Positions 1 to 12,922 of a DNA stretch of 64,000 nt are shown piece by piece; positions within the stretch are counted from its first letter, which is position 1; each line of letters starts with the position of its first letter. This DNA is from Ziziphus jujuba (lineage: Eukaryota > Streptophyta > Magnoliopsida > Rosales > Rhamnaceae), in the NCBI RefSeq assembly GCF_031755915.1, contig NC_083379.1, positions 21,648,001 to 21,712,000 of the forward strand, read 5' to 3'. The translations under genes were made by a program, and so were the position numbers. The notes below the pieces were generated by a model. That model made no database searches. It was given only the letters and a program-made list of their open reading frames with translations, and was not told where the DNA came from.

Positions 1-1290
1 ACTTAATAAGATGACTATCCCTAATCGTTACCCACTGCCGAGGATAGATGACTTTTTGATTAACTTCAAGGTGCCAAGGTATTCTCTAAGAATGACTTAA
101 GGTTTGGATATCACCAGTTATCTGAGAATCAGATATTCCTAAGATTGCCTTTAGGATAAGGTACGGACACTATGAGTTCTTAGTGATGTCATTTCGGCTT
201 ACCAATGCTTCAGTGGCCTTCATGGATTTGATGAATTGGGTGTTTTTTCTGTACTTAGACCGCTTTGTCATCTTGTTCATAGATGACATTCTGCTCTAAT
301 CAAGGAGCCAAAAGGAGCATGTGAAGCATTTGAAGAGAGTGTTCTAGACTCTAAGGCAGCATTGACTTTATGCTAAGTTTGACAAGGGTGAGTTTTGGTT
401 GAACCAAGTTGGTTTTCTCAGACACATTATGTTGGCAGATGGCATCTATGGAGACCTCAAGAAAGTGAAGGTAGTGTTGAATTAGGAGTGCCCTACTACG
501 GTGATGGAGGTGCGGAGTTTCCTTGGCTTAGCTAGATACTATCGCTGTTTTATAAAAGGGTTTTCAAAGATTGCGGGACCACTCCATAACTTAACCTGAA
601 AAGGAGTTGCATTCGAATGGCCAGATAGGTGTGAGCAGAGTTTTCAGGAATTGAATTAAAGGTTGACATCTACACTTGCCTTAACTTTACCTAATGGGAA
701 TAAAGGTTTTGAGATCTATTGTGATGCATCCCATCAAGGTTTGGGTTGCGTGCTAATGCAGAATCAAAGGGTAGTAGCGTATGCCTCACGACAATTGATG
801 CAGCATGAGCGAAACTACCATACACATGACCTAGAGTTGGCAGCGGTAGTCTTTGCTCTAAAAAAGTGGAGAGAATATTTGTACGGAGCCACATGTCAGA
901 ATTACACCAACCACAAGAGCCTCAAGTACATTTTCACTAAGAAGGAACTAAATATGAGGCAAAGGAGATGCATGAAATTGTTGTAGGATTATGACTGTGT
1001 GATTGATTATCACCCGGGGAAAGCGAATGTAGTAGCGGATGCTTTGAGTAGAAAGGCTACTGGATCTTTTGCTCACATCCGAGTGGTCCAACTTATTCTC
1101 ATGGTAAAGTTGAAGAAAATGGGGGTGCTAATGCATATGCATCCTTCCGGAGTCCTCTTAGCTAGTTTTCATGTATGATCGGTGTTAGTGGACCATATAT
1201 TGGAGACTCAAATGGAAGACCCTAAGTTAAGGATAATCAAAAGTAAGGTGTAGGAAGGTCTTGACCCAGAGTTTTCTCTAAGGAGGGATG
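1..1290 (+). pseudogene. Ty3/gypsy pol remnant, Tekay/Del-like, cut by window edge
   Basis: Reverse transcriptase, RNase H and the first part of an integrase can be read in order on the plus strand, but across several frames and many stops. Visible blocks are the RT palm with FIDDILL (about 265-300), the thumb segment [13 protein letters not shown] (about 505-545), the RNase H start with [14 protein letters not shown] (about 715-760), [17 protein letters not shown] (about 825-875), [19 protein letters not shown] (about 910-965) and [16 protein letters not shown] (about 1005-1055). Homology fades near 1285, within the region between RNase H and the integrase core. The wording of these blocks is that of the Tekay/Del chromovirus lineage. 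The longest open stretch is 663-986. The element is long dead, and its 5' part lies outside the window. Confidence 0.9.
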
Positions 1291-1384
1291 GAGCAAAGAA
1301 TCCACCACTGACTAATCTAACTCAATTACTAGAATGCACCTTTCATTAACATAGTATTTATTCAACCATACTTAATCATTAAAT

Positions 1385-1620
1385 TTATCAACTTCACCTT
1401 TCAGTCACTCATTGATTTACAAAACCTAATTTCACTTCTCGGTTCCTCATTAAAGTTATGCATAAACATTCATTAAGCAAACAAAACATAGAATATATAA
1501 TCTTCACCTTTCGGTTCCTCAATTACATAAACTAAGTATTTATTAACTAACACATAGAAAACATAATCCTCACCTCTCGGTCTCTTAATCATGTAAATTA
1601 AAATTATTGCAAGTCTAATA
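1385..1620. repeat. Imperfect tandem repeat, about 70-bp unit
   Basis: A phrase close to TTCACCTTTCGGTTCCTCA recurs at about 1396, 1430, 1504 and 1570 with AT-rich spacers of roughly 35-75 bp. The copies differ by several bases. No coding potential is seen. Confidence 0.6.
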
Positions 1621-1624
1621 GTTT

Positions 1625-2668
1625 TTACATTTCGATAAAAGAAAGCATTAAACAAACAATAATCTGAAAAAATTGGAATTAAATCTATATAGTTAGGCCT
1701 TCATCATAGCATTGGCTATGAAGTATAGATAATTAAAAACTAAATTCAATATCATAATTAAATAAAAATAAAGTTCTCAGTCAAAGAGTAAAATGAAAGA
1801 TTAGAAAGCAAAGCCAAACTGAAGTAGTCCTCGCAATAGAAATCTTCAAAAGCCAATAATTATGCTTCTCTTTTTGTCCTTGATTGCTTTCCTTCTCCTT
1901 TTTCTAATTGAAATCTCCTCTAAAATTTGTTTGTATAAGATGTATGGAGACCAAAATATGTAGCCTTTTGTATAATGAATTGTTTCCTAAATAGATTAGA
2001 ATAGCCTCCAATTCTAATCCACTAGATTTCCAAAACTCAGTTCTAGTATAACATACATGTAGGGCTGGCTTCTATAAGTAATTAGGGATTAAATTTGGAC
2101 TTTTTGCCGAAATTTATTATCTATGCTTCCTTATTAATACCACATATACTCCTAAATTAGAGGAGTTTTATTTGTACTAAAGCTTTTCTTATTTAGAAAT
2201 TCATGTCAGCCTAAATTTGAACCACTTTTTATACACACAAATCTACTTATTTAGTTTTGATTCTACTTGGAAAAGTTTGGTCTATATCTTAACTTTTCAA
2301 GCATATATGATATTTGGATACTAAGAAGACAAAAATCAATTTTCCCTCAGGATTATAAATTTATTAAACTATACATCTTCTTTAATTCAAAACAAAACTG
2401 TATTAACTGGCTTGTCTAAAACAATGAAATTTTACAAAGATAATCCTTAATATTTTAAGAAAATTCTCTAACTGAAATCTCCTAAAAAATTCTATCTATA
2501 GCTCCAGATGTTATCAAAACTGTACAAACTGCACAGAATTTCAATATTTTACTAGAATTCTTTTTCTATTACTGAAAATTGAGAAATTCAAGGTAATTTT
2601 CCTATTAAAAAAAATACAAAACTAACTAATTGTAAGCTTGAAATAAAACATAAAATCATAATATTTTA
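1625..2668. other. AT-rich DNA without a supported gene
   Basis: Both strands are full of stops. Nothing recognisable is seen. The segment lies between two gypsy relics and is probably more decayed retrotransposon sequence. Confidence 0.4.
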
Positions 2669-3530
2669 GGTTTATCACCTTGACCTTTTATCTAGTGGGG
2701 GCTTGAAATTGTGGGTCCATTACCAATGACACCAAGATAAAGGAAATTCACGCTAGTAGCCACTGACTACTTCTCCAATTGAATAGAAGCTAAAGCATAT
2801 GCTCACATCAAGGATTAAGATGTAGTTCAATTCATATGGAAGCATATTGCTTATCATTTTACCTTTCCAAAAGTAATCACGTCCAATAATAGGTTATAGT
2901 TCATGAGCTCTAAACTTAAAAACTTTTGCTTGAAATGGAAGTTAAGCATCAAATTTCAACACCCAAGCACCCTTAAGGAACATACAAGTGGAAGCCACGA
3001 ACATGACGATCTGTAACACACTCAAGAAACACCTAGAATAGGCTAAGGGTAAATGGGCAAAAGGGCTATTTTGTTCACCTTAGTCTTACAAAATGACCAT
3101 CCTTACACTTATAGGTTCAACCCTCTTTTTCTCACAACAATGACATCATATTATCAGTAGAATTGTCCAAGATGATGTTGTGTATAAGTGAACTCCTTAA
3201 TGAGCTCAAATGATCAAATAATGAGGCAAACACTCAATGATACTGAGCAAAAGTGAGAGACAACAGTTATTTGTCTTGGACAATACTAGCAACTTGTAGC
3301 ACAGTATTATAATACTGGAGTTAAGATTAGACAATTCCAAGGAGGATATCTTGCCCTCAAAAAGGTTTTCTAAAACATATAAGAATTCAACATTAGAAAA
3401 ATCGGACCAAATTGGAAAGCCTCTATAGAGTCACAACCATAGCTTGGCTCAAGGCTTACATACTACAAAACATGGAGGGAAAAAGTTGTTTCATGCAGTT
3501 GGAACTCTAAACACCTTTGCCATTTTCATT
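2669..3530 (+). pseudogene. Ty3/gypsy integrase remnant, Tat/Ogre-like
   Basis: Read on the plus strand, this is the integrase core and C-terminal half of a Tat/Ogre-type gypsy element. Blocks in order: WGLEIVGPLPMTPR (from 2696), LVATDYFSN followed by IEAKAYAHIKD (about 2750-2820), VVQFIWKHIAYHF (about 2825-2860), TLKEHTSGSHEHDDL (about 2970-3010), then TLKKHLE..AKGKWAKGL and a C-terminal stretch ending GPNWKAS..YYKTW (about 3400-3480). The position of the second catalytic Asp (normally SDNG) reads SNN, so that residue is lost. At least six in-frame stops are present. The lineage call rests on the ATDYFTKWIEAEAY-like wording typical of Tat integrases. Confidence 0.8.
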
Positions 3531-4309
3531 TCGAATCTTTCTTATGATTTGTGTTAGTATTTATATTTATTGCTAGACTTTATTTTCATTTGTTTTTGCT
3601 TTCTAATTTTGTCTCAAAAGGGTGGTGCATGCTAAAGGTAGAATAGCACCTCATCAGACTTTTTGAATAATAAAATTCTAAGTTAATTCATTCATACCCA
3701 TATGAATATTTTGTATGTTTCTACCCTAACCTTTTGCAAAACAACTTAGAACAAACAAAAATAGCAAAATTGTCTAGTCCTTCACCAATTTAAGAAAGCT
3801 ACAAGCTAAATACATTTTTATAAGCTCTTTGCAAAACAACCCAAAACAGATAACAATGGTAAAAATGTCTAGTCGTTCACCAATATAAGCAAGTTACAAG
3901 TTGAATACATATTTGTAAGACTATAAGCAAGTCTTGGACTGGAATGGGTACAAACTAGTCTTGGTATGTAATGACTACAAGTAAAACTATTTTCGTAAAA
4001 ATCACAAGCCAATCACAAATTAGAAAAGTTACAAGCTGTATGCATGAAGGCGAATCCTAGATATGGTTTTCCCATCTCAACTTTTATCTTGCAAAAGCAT
4101 TAGTTGTGAAAGGAAAATGCCAACCATTTCGGCAATTTGTTCAACTCAACATGCAATACAATGGACAATATGACATAGCATAAGACATTCAACACATAAG
4201 AAAGCTTTTAATAAAGCAAAAATATCCTTACAATAAAAAAAAAGCTTAAATAGGATCATAATGTCTAAAACTTGTACAAAAATGAGATAAAATAAGTAAA
4301 ACTACTAAG
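3531..4309. other. Noncoding stretch after the Tat-like integrase
   Basis: AT-rich sequence with no open frame of note. A phrase beginning GCAAAACAAC recurs near 3737 and 3833 with similar downstream bases, a weak direct repeat. It probably belongs to the untranslated 3' part of the same dead element. Confidence 0.4.
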
Positions 4310-6650
4310 TAGTCTTATCATTCTTTTCGACCTTAGTGGAAGGACTAAAACGCTTGTCATCAACTTCTTTGTTGGCTTGGGAGGCATGAAAATAGTTACC
4401 AACCTCAAATTATCTTTGAAGGGCCTAATCATTCATCTAAAGCTATTCTAGCCGATCTACTTTTATCCTCACCTCCTTTCTTCCAATAATGGAAGAGATA
4501 TTAGATAGAGTGTAAGGGTTGTTGGGCAAGAAGTTGCTCAAGTAAGACCTTTCCACCTTAGCTCTCTGGAAATGTTTCTTCTTGGCCTCGTGGTAATCTT
4601 TAGCTATGGCTGTACAAGGCTCTTGTCTGATAGCTTGACCAACTCAACCATATTCTACTTCTCAGTGCAAACATTATATTTTTCTTTGAGAAGTTATTTT
4701 TTTAGCTCCCCCACTTCAGCCTTCAATTTTTTTTTCTCACTTTTGAGGGCATTTTTCTTCTCCTTTTCACCATGATGACAAATTGCACTAGCTTACATCA
4801 GATGGCTTTTGATTCCTAAAGTTAAGCCAGTACATTATGTTAAAGTTTATTAACCTTCTTTACATTGGCCTCAACATTCTCCTTTTCAACGCTAGATCTC
4901 CTCAGCTCTCTTCTTGTACTAATGCATAATCGGATAGCATTTTACATTGCTTATGGAAAATAACACAAGTAAGTATTGATTCGATGACATGCAAATGAAC
5001 AAGCAAGGGAGTCGAAATGATTACTGCAATTGCGAGAATTATGGCTTCTCAGCTTAGCTTTGATTACACTCTAAGTTAGCATAAAATGGTTATATGGTGC
5101 TACAAAACGACAGTCTAGCTCACTTAAGTTTAAGATGGATGGCTTAACGTGTCTCCTTCTCAGAAAGTCACCATTTCCAATGCCCTATCCAATATTTCAA
5201 GCAGCTTAGATCTAACATAATCAACCCATGCCCTTTTCTCAAGTTGTTCCTCTATTGACAGTTTGATATGCTTTTGTGACACATTGTCTGAGCACTTGAC
5301 AATTTTTAAGTTAGTTTCGGCAACAAATGCTTCCAAGCATCAGAAATGAGATCGGTAGCAATAAATATGCAATGTCTCAGACAATTTACTCAATTAACTT
5401 CAATATGAGCCTAAGGTTCAAGAGGAACGCTTGTATGTGTATTAGCAGGATTACTGTGCAGGACATTTGTTATAAGATTCTCCTTGGTGAGGGTATGATT
5501 TAAATCCATATCAAAGAGAATGTTGAACTAGGTGATTACTACCTGTTGATCTTCAAAATATACTCCTTAGAAAAAGCTAACATTAGAAAACCACATAAAA
5601 ATCTTAATTTAGAAGAGATAAAATGTAAGATTCACCAAATTAAAATTTCAGGTGCTTATAGGCCTGAAAGAAAAATTAAGGTCATATTGGCCCCAAATGC
5701 CTGCGATGAAAAAATAGTGGGTTTTCCATCTTTTGTCACCAACGATTGCATGTTAAGTTAGTATCTATGCTTCTCATATGCACTCTCTTTCATGATGTAG
5801 TATTTGAAAAGAACCTTTAAGATTGAGGAAATTTTATGCTAGCGAGTTAAAATCACCAATATGAGAAGAACTCTCAACCTATTAGGCATAATTTAGGCTA
5901 AGGCCAAATTGAAGTAAGAGAGCGGAATGGACGACGGGAAGACAAAGAAATCCTAGCTTGAATGGACATAGAAACATTCCAAGCCGTTATGGGAGAAGTG
6001 ATGGTCATGCCTTCATGAGCATAGATGACAACTATATTTGAGAAGCCTTGCTCTTGGGTAAGCTTCATTAGCTAAATATTGGACTTAATTTTGAAAAGGA
6101 AACCTGATTGGGTCCTTTTTTTTCTTCGCCTTTTCTTTCAATAATGAGTTGTTCTAGGAATAATAAGTGCATAAGATGAAAGGGTAGAAGCATTCTTTTC
6201 ACCTTAAGAATGACTTAAAGCCTTATTTAGAGCCTACTCCAAGTCAACCTTCTCCAATATTAAAACTAAGATCACCTTATTAAAGGTCTTGATGATGTTA
6301 TCTACAACCATAAAAGTATTAAAATTTTAAATTCATCAAAGATATCGTTCACCTTTTTAGTATTATACTCATCTACTTGATCATACAACTTCAATAGGTC
6401 AAACCTACACTTGGAAATTTTAGAAGATATAGTTACATAATGTAGTTTGAAATTTGAAGCTTTTAAATGAGGCAAGCCAGATGTAGAAGTTTAATTAGAA
6501 AATGGATTAAACATAGAAAATTCCAAGATTCAAATTGAAATTTCATTCAAATAAAGCAAAAAGGAAATTTAAGACCTTGAAGAAGAACATGAGTAATAGT
6601 TGAAGCATGGAATGGAGTTAGAAAGAGGTCCTTGACTAATTAAATTTCTC
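4310..6650 (-). pseudogene. Decayed minus-strand coding relic, possible Tat antisense ORF
   Basis: Minus-strand translation gives disconnected coiled-coil-like pieces. One reads KLSIEEQLEKRAWVDYVRSK (about 5290-5200). Another is a lysine/glutamate-rich stretch of the LKSEKKKLKAEVGELKKQ type (about 4750-4690). No long frame survives. Tat-lineage gypsy elements are known to carry an extra antisense ORF between pol and the 3' LTR, and this relic sits just there relative to the integrase at 2669-3530. The link is inference from position, strand and coiled-coil character. It could equally be a separate dead gene. Confidence 0.4.
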
Positions 6651-8570
6651 TAGCACTAATGAGACAAGGAACCTGCAGAGCCTCCTTCAAATTATATCTT
6701 CATTGCCTTAAACTACAGATTCATTGTATATATATTTTTTAGTAGTTGAGGACTTACTCCTCCCACAAATAGATAATAAAAGGCAATAAAATAAATAGAT
6801 GAAGACTTTCCTACATCAGATACAATGACAAGCAGTAAAATGCATGAATGTAAATGGCAGAAAGGTAAGAATTAGACACATAGGTTTTTACACTAAAACC
6901 CTATATAGGTAAAACCACAACTATTAGCCACCACCTCTAATCTAAAAGTCCATTAAGTAAAGGCAAATCATACAATCACACAGTCCTAATTTAAATGTAA
7001 GAAATATATCCAAATTTCCAGTCATTATGACAGTGTGGTGACTTGATTCCCTAATTTTGGCATAATCACCTTAAGCCTAAACCATACAGTTGCTACTTCT
7101 TGTAAGTACAGCTATGCAATTCTATTTTAAGCACCTCCCTCACGAGGGCTCTACTCTTCCACTATTGCAATGATCTTTCTTGCAAGGATATACTCTAATA
7201 TTATTGTAACAAATCTCAAAGAGCAACACATATATAAAGAAATAGCAGGGTTTGGGTGTCTCACAGGTGTAAAAATCCTAAAGTTCCTCTTACTAAGTGG
7301 TAAATTAATAAACCAAGAAATCCACACTTAAAACTCATATAAAAACACAAATAAAGTGGGAAAACTCAATCCATGGTTTAGATAATCAATAAAACTTGCT
7401 TAGGATTGGTTTTTGAGGTTTAAAACTCATAAATAGACTGGTTAGCAATGGTAGCTATCTCCAATCTTTTCCCTAATCAAACCTAAGAAAAAGAAGGTTT
7501 TTTCTTTAATTTTTTTTTAAAATTTAGGGATGTTGTTCAAACAATATGGGAGGTTGTCCAAAAAACATTTAAATCAAATAAGAAAATGACACATGTCCAA
7601 ATTTTGTTCTAACAACATAGATCCAACAATTAGAAACTAACACATGGAAGGATGTTTTTTGAATGACATCTCCAATGTTGTTTTAATGACATTCAAACCT
7701 TATTCAAAATTAGTATTTTGACTTTCAAAAAATTATGAAAATTAATTTAAGCCTAAATCAAAATACCAAGTGTAAACCCATGTAAAAACATGAAAAACCA
7801 ATAAAAAAACAACCTTGGATTTATGTAAAAAAATATTCCGTGCAAAAATGTGTGTCTAACCACATAATAATTAGGGAAATGATTTCTAAGTCACTTACCA
7901 TATCTAATTGAGACTTAATCTTCATAGTCAAGTATTGACTAGAATACACTTTGTAACTCTATGTTTTGACTCATATATATTTGCCAAAACACAAAAATTA
8001 ACTCAACAAATAGAAAATCATAGATGAAGAGCACCTTTTTGAAATACTTGAGCTAAACTAGAATAGAACCAAATCTTTGTCAAAGTAATGGAGCAATGAA
8101 AATGATCTCAGGAAAGCTTGAACCACTTAAGTTATGCAGGAAATGGGATTTACGAGATTAGAGAATAGCTTCTGCATAAAAGAGGCAATAAACTTAAACT
8201 TGAACAAAAGCAAAATAAAGAAATGAGTTGCAGCTATTTTTATATCCTTAAAACTGAAGGCCGTGATTTAGATCTACAGTTAACTATCAATGGCCAAGAT
8301 CATGAAACTTGTTGATGGAATGATTGATTGCTTGTGTGTATGTTCAGGAATTAAATCATTCTACCACATGTTCAAATCTAGTAGACCAACCGTCGTGATC
8401 CTAGCACCTGTAGAGCATAGAGATAATAATACTCCATTGAGTGAAAATTTCATTAAAAAAAAGTGGAAGGATGACTGTAGAGGTAGAACTAACCTAAAGG
8501 TCTATTCTTCTCTTGAGTTGAGTTGATAATTTTATAATTTTATCATCATAGACAACCAAGGAGAGAGTAC
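6651..8570. other. AT-rich DNA, probable retrotransposon 3' region
   Basis: No supported gene. A 78-codon frame at 8290-8526 has no recognisable domain and no supporting context. The stretch may hold the 3' LTR of the Tat-like relic, but no paired LTR ends are visible. Confidence 0.35.
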
Positions 8571-8574
8571 ATGT

Positions 8575-8783
8575 CATCGATAATGAAGCATGATAAGAAT
8601 GCTAAGGATGAACATACAAAAATCCGAATTTTAAACATAACCCTATTTCAAAGGGGCTGAGCTATAAAGCCCCAATCATCGATAATTAAGCATGCTAAGA
8701 ATGCTAATAATGAACCTACAAAAATCAAAATCTGAACATGACTCTGTCTCAGATTAGATGGGTTGAGTTGTAATGCCCCACTC
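8575..8783. repeat. 102-bp tandem duplication
   Basis: Two adjacent copies start with CATCGATAAT at 8575 and 8677. They share about 70 well-matched bases (through ATGCTAA..ATGAAC..TACAAAAATC) and then a looser part ending in GCCCCA. The block abuts the left side of the 5S-derived element at 8794. Confidence 0.75.
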
Positions 8784-8793
8784 TCTGCTGATC

Positions 8794-9236
8794 TGTAATG
8801 CCTCACTTTCACTCTATCAATATTGTCCTTAATTTATCCACCACTCTTCAAACAATTCCAGAAGGCACCCATCCTAGAGTTGCTCCCACTTTAGCATGCT
8901 TAACTCCAAAGTTCTTACAAACCCTAAAGCCAACCGCTTTGAAAAGGTCTTGGTTGTAAAGAGAGTGTTTACTTTATATTTGAACATCATTGCTCCACAA
9001 CCGGATGAGGTGGGCTTGGAAACCAGGTTATTTTCGCCAATAATGTAACCTACAAGTGCCTTGCGACTACCCAAACTTACCTTGGAGATATCACACTTGT
9101 TCACCCTTGGATCGTCACAACTTGCACCATTATATTGCTCACTGGTCTTGCCATTTCTTGCCTCGCATTTTTTAAGGCTTACAGGTTTTATAATAAGTTG
9201 ATAGGACTGCTCTCGGAATCCTTCCTGAACACCCAA
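8794..9236 (-). mobile_element. 5S-rRNA-derived Cassandra-like LTR fragment
   Basis: On the minus strand an LTR-like unit starts with TGTGACGATCC at 9119 and ends with GCATTACA at 8794; a second possible end lies at 8769. Inside, at about 8908-8860, is a stretch matching plant 5S rRNA from the A box through the C box: AGTTAAGCATGC, then a GGGAGCAACT segment, then CTAGGATGGGTG. Cassandra TRIM elements are known to carry 5S sequence in their LTRs. Bases 9120-9236 resemble the short internal domain next to an LTR. No second LTR is visible, so this is a fragment or solo copy. Confidence 0.65.
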
Positions 9237-9639
9237 AGTGATCCCAATCTAGTAAGCTTCCTTGTAATTTGGATATAAACCAATAATACAGATAAAATAA
9301 CATAGACATTTTTGATAGAACTCTCACAAAATCATTGATCAAAGATAATACAGGAATCATATATAATAGGTTAATCTACCAAAACAATCTGAACAGTATA
9401 AATGAACAAATGCAAAATATCAAAAGTGCTTAATATAAAATATATATCAGAATTCAACAAAAGAAATAATATTTACTATCATCAAAATCAAAAGAAAAGA
9501 ATAATAAAATGAGCATTTCATCATTAAGGAATTTAAAGTATTAATAACCAAGTGAAACATAAATTTAATATTGGATAATAAATGATATAATCATAATGAT
9601 AGAAGCAATAATGAAAAAGTAGTAAAACTACCAATATAT
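9237..9639. other. AT-rich spacer without a gene
   Basis: Short AT-rich stretch between the 5S-derived fragment and the dispersed repeat. Nothing recognisable is seen apart from a short TA run near 9635. Confidence 0.4.
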
Positions 9640-11650
9640 ATATATATCTGAAAAAAATATCATATTATATACCATACTATATACCAAGTGCTACTATTTG
9701 GTATAAGGCATTCTAAGACACCACTAGACAGTAAAGAGATACAAAGTAACCAAAGAGAGTGGTACAAAACTCGTCATTACTCCAAGATAATGACATACAA
9801 CTTAATCATCATTTTCTTATAATGTGACTACATATAAAATAATTAAACTTGCATACAGCTAATAACGTATAACAAAACCGCTAGTACTGTATAGTACACC
9901 CTTTAAAAATAACAGTGTAGGTTTCATAACAACCCTTTTAGAATCATACTTTCTATTTTTCTAAACAAATATAGTATCATAATTCAAAATTTAATATTCA
10001 AATCCAGCCCTTTATTTAAATATTTCAAATCATCATGTCATAACAAAACATAAATACTAATAGTGAAATATATAATACCATAAACCAGTTTAAGCACCTT
10101 AAAATACAAAGCACTTATATATACTTTAAGATATACAATTTTCAATTTTCTTTTTTAAAATCAAATATTTCCTAAAAATATTAAAAAATCAATTCAAAAT
10201 ACTGTGATACTTAAATACTAAGATTTTCAAGTTCATTATGAACTCAATATAATTTATAATCGTTTAAAACTTGTCAAAAATCATATGAAATTATAATACA
10301 TATGTAAAAGGATATATTCATACATGTGTACAATAAGCACTCAAATTGAACCATATATATAAAATCTTCCAACCATATATATTAGCTGACATGCCCAAAA
10401 TTATTTAAAAACTTAATCCACTTACAGATACTGTTGACATCCACCCCTACTCCTCCGTAAGGTCACCTCTAGTCTCAGTAAGGGTGCCTAAATATCATAA
10501 AAATATTATTTAGGCTCCAAAAATTAAACCCAAGATATTGGTGCGTACTAAATATCTTAAAATACTTTATGCAATTATAAGATTACATAAATTTGGTACT
10601 AAAGGGTTCAATTATACAGCATATCCTTAGGATTCGGTATCTAAAATTTGGGTTTTTCAATCAAAGGCTGAATTTACAAAAGTGAACATGTCCATGGATC
10701 CTAGTAACATCTAATTACACTACTACAACTTAAGTTTTTTTCAATTTGTCCAAATACATTTCAATTTTATCTAATATTAAATTAATTGACCCAAAAATGA
10801 AAAAAATTATCAAATTATGTCCAAAATTTACAAACTTAATATCAATTAAAAGCCCAATAAATGGGTAACATAGTGGTATGCTTATCTTGTTCCAAAAATA
10901 TCACTGGTGGTCGAAAACATGTCATAAAATTTTACCAAAATTGATGTTGATGGATATCTTAAATCGTGAAAATTTTCAACAAACGGAGGATTCAAGCTAA
11001 AGGAGTCCAAATTATGAGGAACGGGTGTATGGCATGCTTGGAATAGTTAAAAAAGCCAGGTTCTCTGGTGACCCGCCATATCACCTTTATTGACTTTGTC
11101 TTCTCGATCTGAGCATGCCCAGTGGTGGTTTTGGTTGAAATTTAGCAGTCAAGGTTGCTATGACGTTGGTAACAATGCTGGCTAGGGTGTGTGAATAGTG
11201 CTAGCCAGAAAACAGGTAAAATCAACATGACTCGGTTGAGTTGGAAACTAGTCAGGTCAGATCAGGTTCCAGGGTTTACAGAGGTTTTGGGGGACTCTTT
11301 GGGTATTTTATGAATTGTTTAATGAAAGTATAGTTCCCCCTATATTTATAGACCCTTGGGTACTAACAAACAAAAGTCCTGAATTGGGTTGGACACCAAT
11401 ATAATACTAATATTTTAAAATTTTTTTTTTCAAAATGATAACTTTTTAACTGTAGTTTGAAATTAGACGTGTGACCAGTGTATGAACCCATATCGATGAA
11501 CCCTATGCAATGGTATAAAAGTCAAATAAAAAATCCATCTCCAAAGAAAAGTCAAATTTAATCCCACTTAAAAGTCCAATTTGGTCAAACTTTGTTAACC
11601 TTGGTTAAACCACCAAAAATTTCAAATTCTAGTTATTTTCTCAAGACAGA
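9640..11650 (-). repeat. Dispersed noncoding repeat, copy A
   Basis: This 2-kb stretch is homologous, in opposite orientation, to 56594-58575. Shared blocks include TAGTACACCCTTTAAAAA (9893) against the reverse complement near 57990, AATCATACTTTCTATTTTT (9942) against about 57930, TTTAAATAATTTTGGGCAT (minus strand, about 10410) against 57463, and GATATCCATCAACATCAA (minus strand, about 10950) against 57001. The minus strand also has a TATA-like CTATAAATATAGGGGG at about 11350-11335, so the unit may be a long LTR or a noncoding retroelement. No coding region is visible. Confidence 0.65.
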
Positions 11651-12121
11651 TCATTACATGAGCCCACATCAAAGAATATAATAGTTAAAGCCCAAGAGCA
11701 AAGCTACCTAAGTCTACACGAAGAGTCAAAAACGACATTCTTATCGGATGGACTAAAACAACACCATTTTACATTAAGGTTTCCTCTTCAACCTTAATTC
11801 CATGATTGGCTATATGGTCTAGCCCATTATGGTTAGGAACCACATGGTAGAGCCTATAAATACATTATTTTGATCCTCATTAAAGATAAATCACAGAAAA
11901 ACCCTAAAAGCTTTTGTGTTCAAACACATTTTTGAATTGAGCGTTAAAATGTCTTTAGTCAGCACCACACAAGTGCCCCAAAAACGTTCAGATTTTTCTA
12001 TATTTGGGTTTTCCAAGTTAGTGCATTAACAACTATAAAAGCCTAAAAAGGAGAGAAAAACAAGGAAAAACAATAATATGGTCAAATATGATGATAAAGA
12101 AAGATTGGAGAAACTATACAT

Positions 12122-12745
12122 GCTTTGGCACTTTGCTCCCTAAACCACCCCCTTCTTTCTTTCTTTTTTTTATTTTTTTTTCTGTTAACTTTTTAATTGA
12201 CTTCTCATATGATTAGCACATGGGGCAAAAATGAGAGTGCAAAGTGCAATCCTATATAGTTTAGGATACAAAATGGAAAAAATTTTAAATAAAAAAATTA
12301 ATGAAAGATTAATAAACGTTTTTCATTTAAAAGAGTTACTAATCTTTTAATAATTTAATAAAGTTTAAAAGGAATGTAAATGTGTTCTTTGAAAAAATAA
12401 GAAAATAATAATATCTAAATAATAGAGGTTAAAAAAATAGACTTATAAAAAAAAAAAGTAATTTAAGTATTATAAAATCTAAAAGAAAACTTGGAAAGAT
12501 TATTTTTATAAAATATGTTATTTGATTTATTTTATATATATATTTTATTTATATTTATTATTTAAAAAAAATACTTCTAAGATTTTCTAATATGCATTTT
12601 TTTTAAAGTTTACTTTTCAAAAACAAAAAAAGACTTTTTCAATGCTTGTTTAAATTTTTAATTGTTATTTATGTTTTTTAATTTCTGTTTTATTTTAAAA
12701 AAGATTAAATAATAATTTGTACATTTATAAAGATCCTAAGTATAC

Positions 12746-12788
<43 letters not shown>

Positions 12789-12879
12789 AAAAGAGCCATA
12801 AAAAAGTGACAAGGTATTTATAAAATCTAAAAAACTTGGAAATTATTATTATGAAATATGTTATTTTATTTATTACATG

Positions 12880-12922
<43 letters not shown>

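Noticed and set aside
8290..8526. 78-codon plus-strand ORF
   Set aside because: No recognisable motif and located in decayed retroelement DNA; it looks like a chance frame.
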